NCBI RefSeq assembly: GCF_013140855.1
Contig: NZ_JABBPG010000001.1
Coordinates: 806,001 to 870,000 of the forward strand
DNA length: 64,000 nucleotides
DNA from: Pseudoalteromonas caenipelagi
GTDB taxonomy: Bacteria; Pseudomonadota; Gammaproteobacteria; Enterobacterales; Alteromonadaceae
Direction of reading: 5' to 3'
Shown here: in pieces, positions 45,679 to 53,949 of the stretch
Numbering within the stretch: position 1 is the first letter of the stretch
Layout of the letters: each line of letters begins with the position of its first letter
Notes under the pieces: model-generated
The model's database searches: none
What the model was told of the DNA's origin: nothing
What the model saw: the letters and a program-made list of their open reading frames with translations, nothing else
Made by a program: the position numbers and the translations under genes

Positions 45679-46779
45679 ATGTCACACGTCATGTCGAAGC
45701 TGAATCAACCAGCCGCAGGAGTTGATACGTTAAAAGATTACCGTGAAGCACAAATGAGCGAGTCAAGATGGATAGATGTAACCCATGGAGTAAAAGAGAA
45801 CAACTTCGTTGATAACTTCACATTCTTAAATAATGCAGTTCTGTCTCGCTATGCTGGCGATGAACAATTAATGGCCACAACGGGTATCTTTGGCCCAATT
45901 ACTCCTGGCACATTGGTACACCTTAACCCATTCGCACAAAAAGTAGACCCAAAAAACCTAGTCGTACAAAGTAATCGGGCACCTGACGGCAAAAAAAAGG
46001 ATCTCGTTACAGAACTTAATGAGCTGCATGATAAAAACACTAACAACACTCCTTGTAGCGCTCACGCGTTGTGTGTGCAAGGGTTTTGGGTCGCAGATAC
46101 GGATGGCGCGCGCATTCCATGTTTAGATGGCGCTTCTAACCTATTTGGCGGTACAGGCCAGCTCATTATCTCATTAATAGGTGATGGAAAAGGCGATGAA
46201 GCGCAGTGTGATGTTCAGCAGCTTAATTTTCCACTTCTTCATTTTGGCCCTAGTAAAGAATCGCAAGATATTTATAAAAATACACTGGCTTATTATGGCG
46301 CAAAGCTGTTAGCCCCTAACGAAGAGTTTGAACTTGGCTTTACGCAAGACCTTTGGGGAATTCAGTACGACCAAAAGTTGCCACAGTATGTAACTGACTA
46401 TCAGTTTGCTGCTCAAAAAGGGGGCGGCTTGTTTGTAGAGCACCACCCATTCCCCCACATTTGGCTTCCTGCTCAAGGTATAGACCCAGTGTTCAACCGA
46501 AAAACAGTATCTAGAATATTACTTGGGCGAAGGCTGGATATAACACAAGAAGATGGATATTACCGTACGGTACAAAAGCAACACTATCACTTTACTATGT
46601 TTGAAATACCTTTGGATGGCAGTGCGCTGGCAATACGCCCGCAGTGTATTCACAATGACAGCTTCACTGACGGCGCACAAACTGTATTTTTAGCAAATAC
46701 GCCAGCAAATACAGTGGCATTACGACATAGCGCACCTATCCAAGATATGCGTGCAGGAGATATCCCATTTAATAAGTAA
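45679..46779 (+). CDS. Unrecognised conserved-looking cytoplasmic protein
   Basis: 366 residues, with an excellent ribosome site (CTAAGGAGTGAGACT) and strong coding character, so expression is likely high. I do not recognise the family. There is no signal peptide or membrane helix. Visible features are a run with two Cys (TPCSAHALCVQGFWVADTDGARIPC), the glycine-rich FGGTGQLIISLIGDGKGDE, a His-rich FVEHHPFPHIWLPAQG, and later QKQHYHFTMFEIP and RPQCIHNDSFTDG. Clustered His and acidic residues hint at a metal or small-molecule binding beta protein, perhaps cupin-like, but this is only a guess. It lies alone between terminator-like hairpins. Confidence 0.8.
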   Translation: MSHVMSKLNQPAAGVDTLKDYREAQMSESRWIDVTHGVKENNFVDNFTFLNNAVLSRYAGDEQLMATTGIFGPITPGTLVHLNPFAQKVDPKNLVVQSNRAPDGKKKDLVTELNELHDKNTNNTPCSAHALCVQGFWVADTDGARIPCLDGASNLFGGTGQLIISLIGDGKGDEAQCDVQQLNFPLLHFGPSKESQDIYKNTLAYYGAKLLAPNEEFELGFTQDLWGIQYDQKLPQYVTDYQFAAQKGGGLFVEHHPFPHIWLPAQGIDPVFNRKTVSRILLGRRLDITQEDGYYRTVQKQHYHFTMFEIPLDGSALAIRPQCIHNDSFTDGAQTVFLANTPANTVALRHSAPIQDMRAGDIPFNK

Positions 46780-46783
46780 CCTC

Positions 46784-46816
46784 AATAGGCTATTCCCAGT
46801 CTAGGAATAGCCTATT
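46784..46816. terminator. Bidirectional terminator-like hairpin
   Basis: Perfect 13-bp stem (AATAGGCTATTCC/GGAATAGCCTATT) with a 7-base loop between the convergent genes ending at 46779 and 46830. There is no long U-run. Confidence 0.7.
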
Positions 46817-46829
46817 AGCTAAATTATCT

Positions 46830-47816
46830 TTAAAATTTACAACTTAACTTTTGTCCTTCTATAGGCGAACAGATAAAGTTATCGCCATTACTTTTTTGCT
46901 CTGTATAGAGTTGTGCAAACAGGTTGCTGAGGTATGTTCGAATAGCGTTCACTGAACCTCGCGTCTGAAGTGAACGGGCATCTTTGCCAATGGCATCCAA
47001 ATATTCAAATAATGCTTCTTTGTTCTCTGGGATTACTAGCCCTTTCGCATCTTTTAGGACGGAATTATTCAGTTGCATGTTTAATGTTTTGTCATCTAGC
47101 GTCAGTGTGAGAGACAAATCCATCTCAGCAGTTGTGCCATCACTAAACAAGTAAGTTACAATACGTTTTTCAGAAAGTAGAATTGTAGGCATCCTCCCTT
47201 CATTAGCTTCAATGTACGCCAAAAACTGAGACTGCATTTTTGCTAATTCGGCAGAAAACCTCTTTTGATGTCCGCTTGACAGCCAAGACTCTGCAACACT
47301 TTTAGACATAGCAGCAATCTCAAATGCGGAGGTAAAAGTAGTATCGAATTTAAATTGACCTGTCAAAGTATCAGTCGAAAGGAACAAATTCCCATTAGAA
47401 GGTTTACCTTCAATAGCGTAGCTAAGGTCAATACCGTCTCTCAATACAATGCTCATTTTTGTGTTCTTGTTTATCAAATCAGATATTTTTCTTTGTGATG
47501 CTTTTAATTCTAAACTCAGCTCAGAGTTAACATCATGGATACCAGTTAAAGTAACCAAAGTTTCTCGCGGTTTAATTTGAGTGACTAGATATTCATCGAC
47601 GATAAAATCCCCTGAAGGCGTTCCCTGTGCAACATAAATTTTTTGGCCTAGAGTATGAGCAGCACCCATAGCTGCGTGCCGCCTTTGCATTTCAGAACAA
47701 TTGTGACAAGGCACTATCAACTCAAGCTCCTCACTCGTCACAGTTAACGCTTTAAAAATGCTCACTACCATAAGTAATAATAAGCCAGCGCATAAAATTT
47801 TAAGTGCAGGTTTCAT
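46830..47816 (-). CDS. Hypothetical membrane-anchored exported protein
   Basis: 328 residues, not recognised. One N-terminal hydrophobic segment (ALKILCAGLLLLMVVSIFKALTV) acts as signal or anchor, placing the rest in the periplasm. A CxxC pair (VPCHNCSEMQRRHAA) follows at about residues 37-40, which could be redox-active or bind metal. Two more Cys lie at the end (FICSPIEGQKLSC). The middle is rich in beta-type sequence with no enzymatic motif. It lies next to the tRNA array and converges with the unknown gene at 45679. Confidence 0.7.
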   Translation of the reverse strand: MKPALKILCAGLLLLMVVSIFKALTVTSEELELIVPCHNCSEMQRRHAAMGAAHTLGQKIYVAQGTPSGDFIVDEYLVTQIKPRETLVTLTGIHDVNSELSLELKASQRKISDLINKNTKMSIVLRDGIDLSYAIEGKPSNGNLFLSTDTLTGQFKFDTTFTSAFEIAAMSKSVAESWLSSGHQKRFSAELAKMQSQFLAYIEANEGRMPTILLSEKRIVTYLFSDGTTAEMDLSLTLTLDDKTLNMQLNNSVLKDAKGLVIPENKEALFEYLDAIGKDARSLQTRGSVNAIRTYLSNLFAQLYTEQKSNGDNFICSPIEGQKLSCKF

Positions 47817-48013
47817 AAAACATCCTTTTTAGTATCTGCTCAACAAACAAGTTTAAAAAGATACTAACCCATTTTATTATGGAAAAATATAAGGATGAAT
47901 ATGCATAGCTTAGGGAGATTACATTGCGAAATATAAATATTTAAGTAGTCATAATGACCAAAATGAGAACAAATTGAGGAACTATTGAAAGAGGAGCTAA
48001 AGGAGTTTAAAAA

Positions 48014-48100
48014 TGGTGCCCGGGGCCGGACTTGAACCGGCACGCTGTTACCAGCGAGGGATTTTAAATCCCTTGTGTCTACCAATTCCACCACCCGGGC
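48014..48100 (-). tRNA. tRNA-Leu (UAA), copy 1
   Basis: 87 bases including the encoded CCA. Long variable arm typical of tRNA-Leu, and the anticodon loop TTTAAAA gives UAA. Last gene of the array downstream of pgsA. Confidence 0.96.
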
Positions 48101-48135
48101 TTCGGGTTGCTTGCGCATGTGGAGTGTGTGATAAA

Positions 48136-48209
48136 TGGAGGCGGAACCCGGAGTCGAACCGAGGTAGACGGATTTGCAATCCGCTGCATAGCCACTCTGC
48201 CATTCCGCC
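48136..48209 (-). tRNA. tRNA-Cys (GCA), copy 1
   Basis: 74 bases including CCA. The anticodon stem-loop GGATTGCAAATCC gives GCA, and GGTTCGACTCC forms the T arm. Follows a tRNA-Gly gene, as in E. coli glyW-cysT-leuZ. Confidence 0.96.
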
Positions 48210-48224
48210 TTATTATCTAAAGTT

Positions 48225-48300
48225 TGGAGCGAGTAACGAGGTTCGAACTCGTGACCTCGACCTTGGCAAGGTCGCGCTCTACCAGCTGAGCTATACTCGC
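48225..48300 (-). tRNA. tRNA-Gly (GCC), copy 1
   Basis: 76 bases including CCA. The acceptor stem is GCGAGTA/TACTCGC, the anticodon loop in GACCTTGCCAAGGTC gives GCC, and the T arm is intact. Identical to the other three full copies here. Confidence 0.96.
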
Positions 48301-48396
48301 ATCACTGTGCGGTTTAATCAATTGAGTTTAAAGTTCTTCAAACTTCAATTGAGCTGTGCTCGCAAACTTTAAGAATAAGGTGACCTGATATTTGAT

Positions 48397-48472
48397 TGGA
48401 GCGAGTAACGAGGTTCGAACTCGTGACCTCGACCTTGGCAAGGTCGCGCTCTACCAGCTGAGCTATACTCGC
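48397..48472 (-). tRNA. tRNA-Gly (GCC), copy 2
   Basis: 76 bases, identical to copy 1. It directly follows a truncated tRNA-Gly sequence on the minus strand, with a spacer related to the one beside copy 4. Confidence 0.96.
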
Positions 48473-48514
48473 ATCACTTATGCTTTTAACTTAGGAGAAA
48501 CTAGTTAAACACTT

Positions 48515-48551
48515 GGTCGCGCCTTTCTAATTCCAGCTGAGTTATACTCGC
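48515..48551 (-). pseudogene. tRNA-Gly 5'-half fragment A
   Basis: GCGAGTATAACTCAGCTG on the minus strand matches the tRNA-Gly acceptor and D arms with one change, then degenerates (GAATTAGAAAGGCGCGACC). The anticodon, T arm and 3' acceptor are missing. A relic of a deleted tRNA-Gly copy. Confidence 0.85.
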
Positions 48552-48558
48552 AATCAAA

Positions 48559-48645
48559 TGGTGCCCGGGGCCGGACTTGAACCGGCACGCTGTTACCAGC
48601 GAGGGATTTTAAATCCCTTGTGTCTACCAATTCCACCACCCGGGC
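48559..48645 (-). tRNA. tRNA-Leu (UAA), copy 2
   Basis: 87 bases including CCA, identical to copy 1, anticodon UAA. It lies 13 bases past fragment A's genomic position, upstream of tRNA-Gly copy 2 in transcription. Confidence 0.96.
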
Positions 48646-48669
48646 ATCGGGTCTACAAAAGCATTAGAT

Positions 48670-48745
48670 TGGAGCGAGTAACGAGGTTCGAACTCGTGAC
48701 CTCGACCTTGGCAAGGTCGCGCTCTACCAGCTGAGCTATACTCGC
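48670..48745 (-). tRNA. tRNA-Gly (GCC), copy 3
   Basis: 76 bases, identical to the other full tRNA-Gly copies. It lies between tRNA-Leu copies 2 and 3 without a tRNA-Cys, so the repeat unit here is shortened. Confidence 0.96.
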
Positions 48746-48788
48746 ATCAGTTTCTTCTTTCGAAAAAGACACTAGTCTCTAATCTAAA

Positions 48789-48875
48789 TGGTGCCCGGGG
48801 CCGGACTTGAACCGGCACGCTGTTACCAGCGAGGGATTTTAAATCCCTTGTGTCTACCAATTCCACCACCCGGGC
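48789..48875 (-). tRNA. tRNA-Leu (UAA), copy 3
   Basis: 87 bases including CCA, identical to copies 1 and 2. Its flank toward tRNA-Cys copy 2 resembles the flank of copy 1, showing that spacers were duplicated with the genes. Confidence 0.96.
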
Positions 48876-48909
48876 ATCGGGCTGCTTTCGCATGTGGAGT
48901 GTTGAGAAA

Positions 48910-48983
48910 TGGAGGCGGAACCCGGAGTCGAACCGAGGTAGACGGATTTGCAATCCGCTGCATGGCCACTCTGCCATTCCGCC
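48910..48983 (-). tRNA. tRNA-Cys (GCA), copy 2
   Basis: 74 bases including CCA, anticodon GCA. It differs from copy 1 by one base in the D-loop region (GGCCATG against GGCTATG). Confidence 0.96.
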
Positions 48984-48998
48984 GACTTAGTTAAATAT

Positions 48999-49074
48999 TG
49001 GAGCGAGTAACGAGGTTCGAACTCGTGACCTCGACCTTGGCAAGGTCGCGCTCTACCAGCTGAGCTATACTCGC
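48999..49074 (-). tRNA. tRNA-Gly (GCC), copy 4
   Basis: 76 bases, identical to the other full copies. First intact tRNA of the array in the direction of transcription, downstream of pgsA. Confidence 0.96.
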
Positions 49075-49115
49075 ATCACTTGTGCATTTTAACCTAGTTG
49101 AAACTTTCAAAACAC

Positions 49116-49154
49116 GAGGTCGCGTCCTTCTAATTTCAGCTGAGTTATACTCGC
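49116..49154 (-). pseudogene. tRNA-Gly 5'-half fragment B
   Basis: GCGAGTATAACTCAGCTG followed by AAATTAGAAGGACGCGACC on the minus strand. It has the same break point and a spacer similar to fragment A, so both descend from one truncated copy that was later duplicated with its neighbours. Confidence 0.85.
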
Positions 49155-49296
49155 AATCTTTAACTTCAAAGGCGTACTGCCCTCTCAACACGGACGCATT
49201 CTACAGAAGTTACAAAACGCGTCAACATAAAAAATGAATGTTTTGAATCGTTTGTTCAAAAATTATCTAAACTGCCGTGATTATAAACACTTTCAG

Positions 49297-49842
49297 TTAA
49301 GATTTAGTCAATTGTGATTTTGCTGCATAGAAATAAGCAAGCATTGAGGTCACTGTAAGTAACGTTGCAATGGCTAATAATGCATAACTGATATTAATCA
49401 TCCACGGCGCATATTGCCAAATCAAGCCTATGATGGCTAACATTTGTGCTGCGGTTTTGAATTTACCCAGTGACGAAACAGCCACGTCATCGCGCTTACC
49501 GAGTTCAGCCATCCACTCTCGTAAGGCTGAGATCACAATTTCACGACTGATAATGATAATTGCTGCCACTGTCACGAAATGGTTCTGGTAGTATGTTGCT
49601 AGCATTACCAATGCGACACTGACCATGACTTTGTCTGCAACGGGGTCTAAAAAGGCACCAAAAGGTGTTGATTGTTCAAGCTTGCGAGCCAGATATCCAT
49701 CGAGAATATCAGTTACCGAAGCCAACCAAAAAATGAACGCAGCAGCAAAAAACGCCCACGAATAAGGCAAATAAAATAACACTGCGAATACAGGAATGAG
49801 TAACAACCTAAATGTTGTAAGCGCGTTTGGAATATTCCACAT
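49297..49842 (-). CDS. pgsA: CDP-diacylglycerol-glycerol-3-phosphate 3-phosphatidyltransferase
   Basis: 181 residues, four to five membrane helices. It makes phosphatidylglycerol phosphate at the inner membrane. The CDP-alcohol phosphotransferase motif is intact: ASVTDILDGYLARKLEQSTPFGAFLDPVADK (DG..AR..G..lD..aD). N-terminal MWNIPNALTTFRLLLIPVF is typical. Its position before the Gly-Cys-Leu tRNA array and after uvrC is the same as in E. coli. Confidence 0.97.
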   Translation of the reverse strand: MWNIPNALTTFRLLLIPVFAVLFYLPYSWAFFAAAFIFWLASVTDILDGYLARKLEQSTPFGAFLDPVADKVMVSVALVMLATYYQNHFVTVAAIIIISREIVISALREWMAELGKRDDVAVSSLGKFKTAAQMLAIIGLIWQYAPWMINISYALLAIATLLTVTSMLAYFYAAKSQLTKS

Positions 49843-49884
49843 AACTACTTAGTGAGGTCTTTTTCTTTATGTTCGCATGAATGC

Positions 49885-51708
49885 TTAAGCTTTGTCATGC
49901 AAATGGTTAAATATCTTTTCAGCCGTTTTTGGGCTGATCCCTGGAACTTGTTTTAGTTGGTGGATATTTGCAGATTTTACTCCCTGCATTCCCCCCAGAT
50001 ACTTCAACAGTGCTTGACGACGTTTATGTCCGACGCCTTCAATCTCTTCTAAAACAGATTGATTGCGCTGTTTTTGCCTTTTATTTCTATGCCCTGCTAT
50101 CGCAAAGCGGTGTGATTCATCGCGAATATGCTGAATGAGATGTAATGCCGGAGAGTCACTATCTAAATTAACTGTCCTTCTTCCACCATCAATAAGCAAC
50201 GTTTCTAATCCGGGTTTTCGGCTAGTGCCTTTCGCAACGCCCACAAGTAATGGTAACTTATCTAGAGGCCAATCAGCAAAAAAAGCTTCAGCCCTTCCCA
50301 ACTGACCTTTACCACCATCAATAAAAATGACGTCAGGCACCTTCGCTTCATCTTGCAACTTGCTATAGCGTTTATACAGCGCAAAATCCATCGCGGCATA
50401 ATCATCTCCAGGTGTAATACCAGTTACATTATAGCGACGATATTCTTTGTTATTAGGGCCTTGAGCATCAAATACCACGCAAGATGCCACTGTGTTCTCG
50501 CCCATAGTATGGCTAATATCAAAGCATTCCATTCGCTGAATATCACTCAACTGCAATGCCTCCTTCAACAACGCATAGCGTTTATTAATCGAATCTTGCG
50601 CGCTTTGTTTTACAGCAATACTATTAGCCGCATTTTTATTTGCTAATGCCAAATACTGAGCCCGTTCTGAGCGAACCTGTGCTCTTAGTTGTACTTTCCT
50701 TTGAGCAATTTCACTTAAGGCATGAGCTAGTTCATCTTGTTCAAGTAACGAAAAGGGCAATACCACCTCTTTTGCAATTCGACTATTGGTACCGCCACTT
50801 AGATAATATTGCCCGATAAACGACGTTAATATTTCATCCGTAGGAGAGTCTTTTGGTACTTTTGGAAAATAGGTTTTCGTTCCTAAGATTTTGTGTTCTC
50901 GAATCATCAACATATGAATGGCACATATACCATTTTGTTGCTTAAAGCCAATCACATCCATTTCCGCAAAGTTCCCCGCTACCGACTGCTGTTCTTGCAT
51001 TTGCCTCAGCAATGCAATTTGATCTCGATATTTAGCCGCTAATTCAAAGTTGAGCGCCATACTGGCATTTTCCATGCGCGTCACCAATGTTGCGATAACC
51101 TGTTGGGACTTGCCATTTAAAAATTGCCGCACCATATCAACTTGCTCTTGATATTCGTCATCCGAAACCTTTCCAACACATGGCGCAGAGCATCTTTTTA
51201 ACTGATGCTGCAGACAAGGCCGGCTGCGAGCGCGATAATAGGCATCTTCACATTGGCGCACAGGAAATATTTTTTGCATCAAACGCAAGCTTTCTGACAC
51301 AGCTGCGCTACTAGGAAAAGGTCCAAAATACTCGCCTTTATTCTTCCTCGCGCCGCGATGAAACGCCAATCTCGGATGTTTGTGACCACTTAAGAAAATA
51401 TACGGATAAGACTTATCATCGCGCAGCAAGATGTTGTACCTTGGCTGGTACTTTTTAATAAGGTTGTTTTCAAGTAATAGCGCTTCTGTTTCAGTATTGG
51501 TTAACGTCACCTCTATATGGCGGATGTTACTCACTAAAACTCGGGTCTTGCTATCTGGGATATTGCTACGAAAGTAGCTTGAAACACGCTTTTTAAGATT
51601 TTTTGCTTTACCTACATAAATTACCTGATGCTCATCGTCGTACATACGATAAACACCAGGTTCAGTACTCAAGGTTTTTAAAAATGAGGTGTGATCAAAT
51701 ACAGCCAT
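49885..51708 (-). CDS. uvrC: Excinuclease ABC subunit C
   Basis: 607 residues, standard. It makes both incisions in nucleotide excision repair. The N-terminal GIY-YIG nuclease (GVYRMYDDEHQVIYVGKAKNLKKRVSSYF) is followed by a Cys cluster (CEDAYYRARSRPCLQHQLKRCSAPC), a UvrB-interacting UVR region near residues 200-235, the RNase H-like 5' nuclease (ECFDISHTMGENTVASCVVFD, VIFIDGGKGQL) and C-terminal helix-hairpin-helix motifs (IEGVGHKRRQALLKYLGG). It lies 12 bases after uvrY, the conserved arrangement. Confidence 0.98.
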   Translation of the reverse strand: MAVFDHTSFLKTLSTEPGVYRMYDDEHQVIYVGKAKNLKKRVSSYFRSNIPDSKTRVLVSNIRHIEVTLTNTETEALLLENNLIKKYQPRYNILLRDDKSYPYIFLSGHKHPRLAFHRGARKNKGEYFGPFPSSAAVSESLRLMQKIFPVRQCEDAYYRARSRPCLQHQLKRCSAPCVGKVSDDEYQEQVDMVRQFLNGKSQQVIATLVTRMENASMALNFELAAKYRDQIALLRQMQEQQSVAGNFAEMDVIGFKQQNGICAIHMLMIREHKILGTKTYFPKVPKDSPTDEILTSFIGQYYLSGGTNSRIAKEVVLPFSLLEQDELAHALSEIAQRKVQLRAQVRSERAQYLALANKNAANSIAVKQSAQDSINKRYALLKEALQLSDIQRMECFDISHTMGENTVASCVVFDAQGPNNKEYRRYNVTGITPGDDYAAMDFALYKRYSKLQDEAKVPDVIFIDGGKGQLGRAEAFFADWPLDKLPLLVGVAKGTSRKPGLETLLIDGGRRTVNLDSDSPALHLIQHIRDESHRFAIAGHRNKRQKQRNQSVLEEIEGVGHKRRQALLKYLGGMQGVKSANIHQLKQVPGISPKTAEKIFNHLHDKA

Positions 51709-51720
51709 TTAAATGATAGA

Positions 51721-52371
51721 TTAACGTGTGGTATCAATATCTATCATTTTATGACGAATCGCTAGATGTGTTAACTCTACATCTCCACCTACATTTAATT
51801 TTTCAAACATTCGGTAGCGATAGCTATTCACCGTTTTTGAACTTAAGTTCAGACGCTCAGCAATATCTTGTGCCTTTTCACCTTTGGTGATCATCAACAT
51901 GATTTGCAACTCTCGCTCAGATAACGACTGAAATGGGTTTTCATCGTTACGGCCACTAAATTGATTTAAAGCAATTTGCTGTGCTATCTCTGGTGCAATA
52001 TAGCGTTGCCCAGCATTCACGGCTCTAATTGCATTAATCATTTCATCAGGGCCAGCCCCTTTGGTCAGATATCCGTGTGCACCAATTTGCATCACTTTAC
52101 TAGGGAATGGATCTTCACAATGAACAGTCAGAACAATCACTTTTACATCTGGGCAATAGCGGCAGATTTTCTTTGTTGCTTCCAAGCCTCCGATGCCTGG
52201 CATGTTCATATCCATTAACACAATGTCTGGCTCATTTTGACGACAAAACGTAACCGCTTCTTCACCAGTTTTAGCTTCTCCGATCACTTTAAAGCCACGA
52301 ACATCATCAAGTATACGTTTGATACCTGTTCGTACAAGTTCATGATCATCAACTAAAAGTACGTTAATCAA
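51721..52371 (-). CDS. uvrY: UvrY/GacA-type response regulator
   Basis: 216 residues from a TTG at 52371, with AGAGGGTGAACTA upstream; a TTG start is usual for UvrY/GacA. The receiver domain has DDHELVRTG, phospho-Asp in VLMDMNMPGIGG, the Thr in VLTVHCE and the Lys in YLTKGAG. The LuxR-type DNA-binding helix-turn-helix follows (LSERELQIMLMITKGEKAQDIAERLNLSSKTVNSYRYRMFEKL). It normally acts with the BarA/GacS kinase to turn on CsrB/RsmY-type small RNAs. The kinase is not in this window. Confidence 0.97.
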   Translation of the reverse strand: MINVLLVDDHELVRTGIKRILDDVRGFKVIGEAKTGEEAVTFCRQNEPDIVLMDMNMPGIGGLEATKKICRYCPDVKVIVLTVHCEDPFPSKVMQIGAHGYLTKGAGPDEMINAIRAVNAGQRYIAPEIAQQIALNQFSGRNDENPFQSLSERELQIMLMITKGEKAQDIAERLNLSSKTVNSYRYRMFEKLNVGGDVELTHLAIRHKMIDIDTTR

Positions 52372-52547
52372 TAGTTCACCCTCTCACTGTTACCTTGGCC
52401 GTCATGTTTCTTATTTTACAACGTATCAAGTTACCATACCAATATATAAATTATTAAATATTCACAAAAAACAGGCGAATTAGTTTACAAAATACTCACA
52501 TGTCAGTGGTGCCAAACGTAGCTATTAGTCTAGTGCAATATCTTATT

Positions 52548-53693
52548 CTACGCTCGTTGAGAAAAACGATTGACCCACAGTGCAATCACGCCGTCCCCTG
52601 TTACATTACATGCTGTACCAAAACTATCTTGTGCTAGATACAGTGCTATCATCAAAGCAACCGCTGCTTCATCGAATCCTAGCATTGAGGTAAGCAGGCC
52701 TAAAGCTGACATTACCGCCCCTCCAGGAGCCCCAGGGGCAGCTATCATAACGATACCAAGCATAAGTACAAATGGCAGCATTTGTACTAACGATGGTACC
52801 GCCATGGTTGGTGAAAGTAACATAACTGCCATAGCGCATGTAACAATAGTAATAGTCGATCCTGACAAATGAATCGTAGCACATAAAGGAACGGAGAAAT
52901 TAGCGACTTCTTCTTTAACACCATTCGCTTTACTCGCTCGCAGTGATACCGGAATAGTTGCTGCGCTGGACATAGTACCGATTGCGGTAAAATAAGCAGG
53001 TAGCATGTTCTTGACGAGCTCTACAGGGCTACGCTTAAGTAAAATACCGCTCCCCACATATAGCAAGCTCAGCCATAACCAGTGCATTACGATAGCCGCT
53101 ATCAGTACAACACCAAATGTACTCAACGTATCTGCTACTGTTCCTGCGACTGCCATTTCTGCGAAGACGCCCGCAATGTAAATTGGTAGTGCTGGAATAA
53201 TAACCTTAGCCAGTAACGCATCGATGACATCGCGTCCTTGATCAACCACCTCTTTGAGTCTTGACAAGTTTAGCTGACTAATACCTATACCAAAAATAAA
53301 TGCTGTTGCTAATGCAGTCATTACGCCCATTAAAGGCGGGATCTCTAAATTAATGTAACTCTTAACTTCATTGCCCGAAGCGGCTTCATAACCAATGGCT
53401 CCGTCAAAGAAAGGAATAAATGCATTGACCAGTAATACGGTCAAAATACCAGCAACAATGGTCGAACCATATGCAAAGCCAACAGTCTTACCGAGTAAGT
53501 GTCCTGATCCCTGAGGCAAACCAGCAATACCTGATGCGATAAAAAATAAAATGATTAACGGAATAGTAAAACTAATCAATTGGCCTACAATCACTTTGGC
53601 TGTATATAGCAATTCTACCAACCCCATTGGGAGATAAAAACCAACCAAAATTCCGCCTAAAATACCTGCAATAAGTTTAAGAATTAACGACAT
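52548..53693 (-). CDS. Dicarboxylate/amino acid:cation symporter (SDF family)
   Basis: 381 residues, shorter than GltP-type members (about 430). About eight membrane helices plus two re-entrant loops. The helical-hairpin Ser-rich segment (GTMSSAATIPVSLRASKANGVKEEVANFSVPLCATIHLSGSTITI) and the terminal SFGTACNVTGDGVIALWVNR carry the family's substrate and Na+ residues (a NxxGD-like site). It probably takes up glutamate, aspartate or C4-dicarboxylates with sodium or protons. The substrate cannot be set by eye. Single gene between uvrY and the DUF5916 gene. Confidence 0.9.
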   Translation of the reverse strand: MSLILKLIAGILGGILVGFYLPMGLVELLYTAKVIVGQLISFTIPLIILFFIASGIAGLPQGSGHLLGKTVGFAYGSTIVAGILTVLLVNAFIPFFDGAIGYEAASGNEVKSYINLEIPPLMGVMTALATAFIFGIGISQLNLSRLKEVVDQGRDVIDALLAKVIIPALPIYIAGVFAEMAVAGTVADTLSTFGVVLIAAIVMHWLWLSLLYVGSGILLKRSPVELVKNMLPAYFTAIGTMSSAATIPVSLRASKANGVKEEVANFSVPLCATIHLSGSTITIVTCAMAVMLLSPTMAVPSLVQMLPFVLMLGIVMIAAPGAPGGAVMSALGLLTSMLGFDEAAVALMIALYLAQDSFGTACNVTGDGVIALWVNRFSQRA

Positions 53694-53949
53694 AATACTT
53701 CTCTAACTAAAACGATGCGTTGTTGTATCACGTTTTGTAAAGCAATTGCCACAAATGTATTAATTTGCCTGTAAACTTATGTAAAGTGTACAGTGCAACT
53801 ATGAGTATTTATTGGTCTGCTGCTAGATTATGTGTATTTTTCAAACCGTTCTACTCACCCCATTTAACTGCAATCCAGCGCGAAAAATTTGTTTACACCT
53901 ACGCCATGTTATTTAATACCGTTTACATTTTTTAGATAGTTTTAGTTGT

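Noticed and set aside
48013..48372. Protein-coding frames across the tRNA cluster
   Set aside because: They run through intact tRNA genes and their repeated peptides are tRNA antisense translations.
48014..49154. CRISPR-like array
   Set aside because: The regularly repeated units are full tRNA genes and their fragments; no short direct repeats with unique spacers occur.
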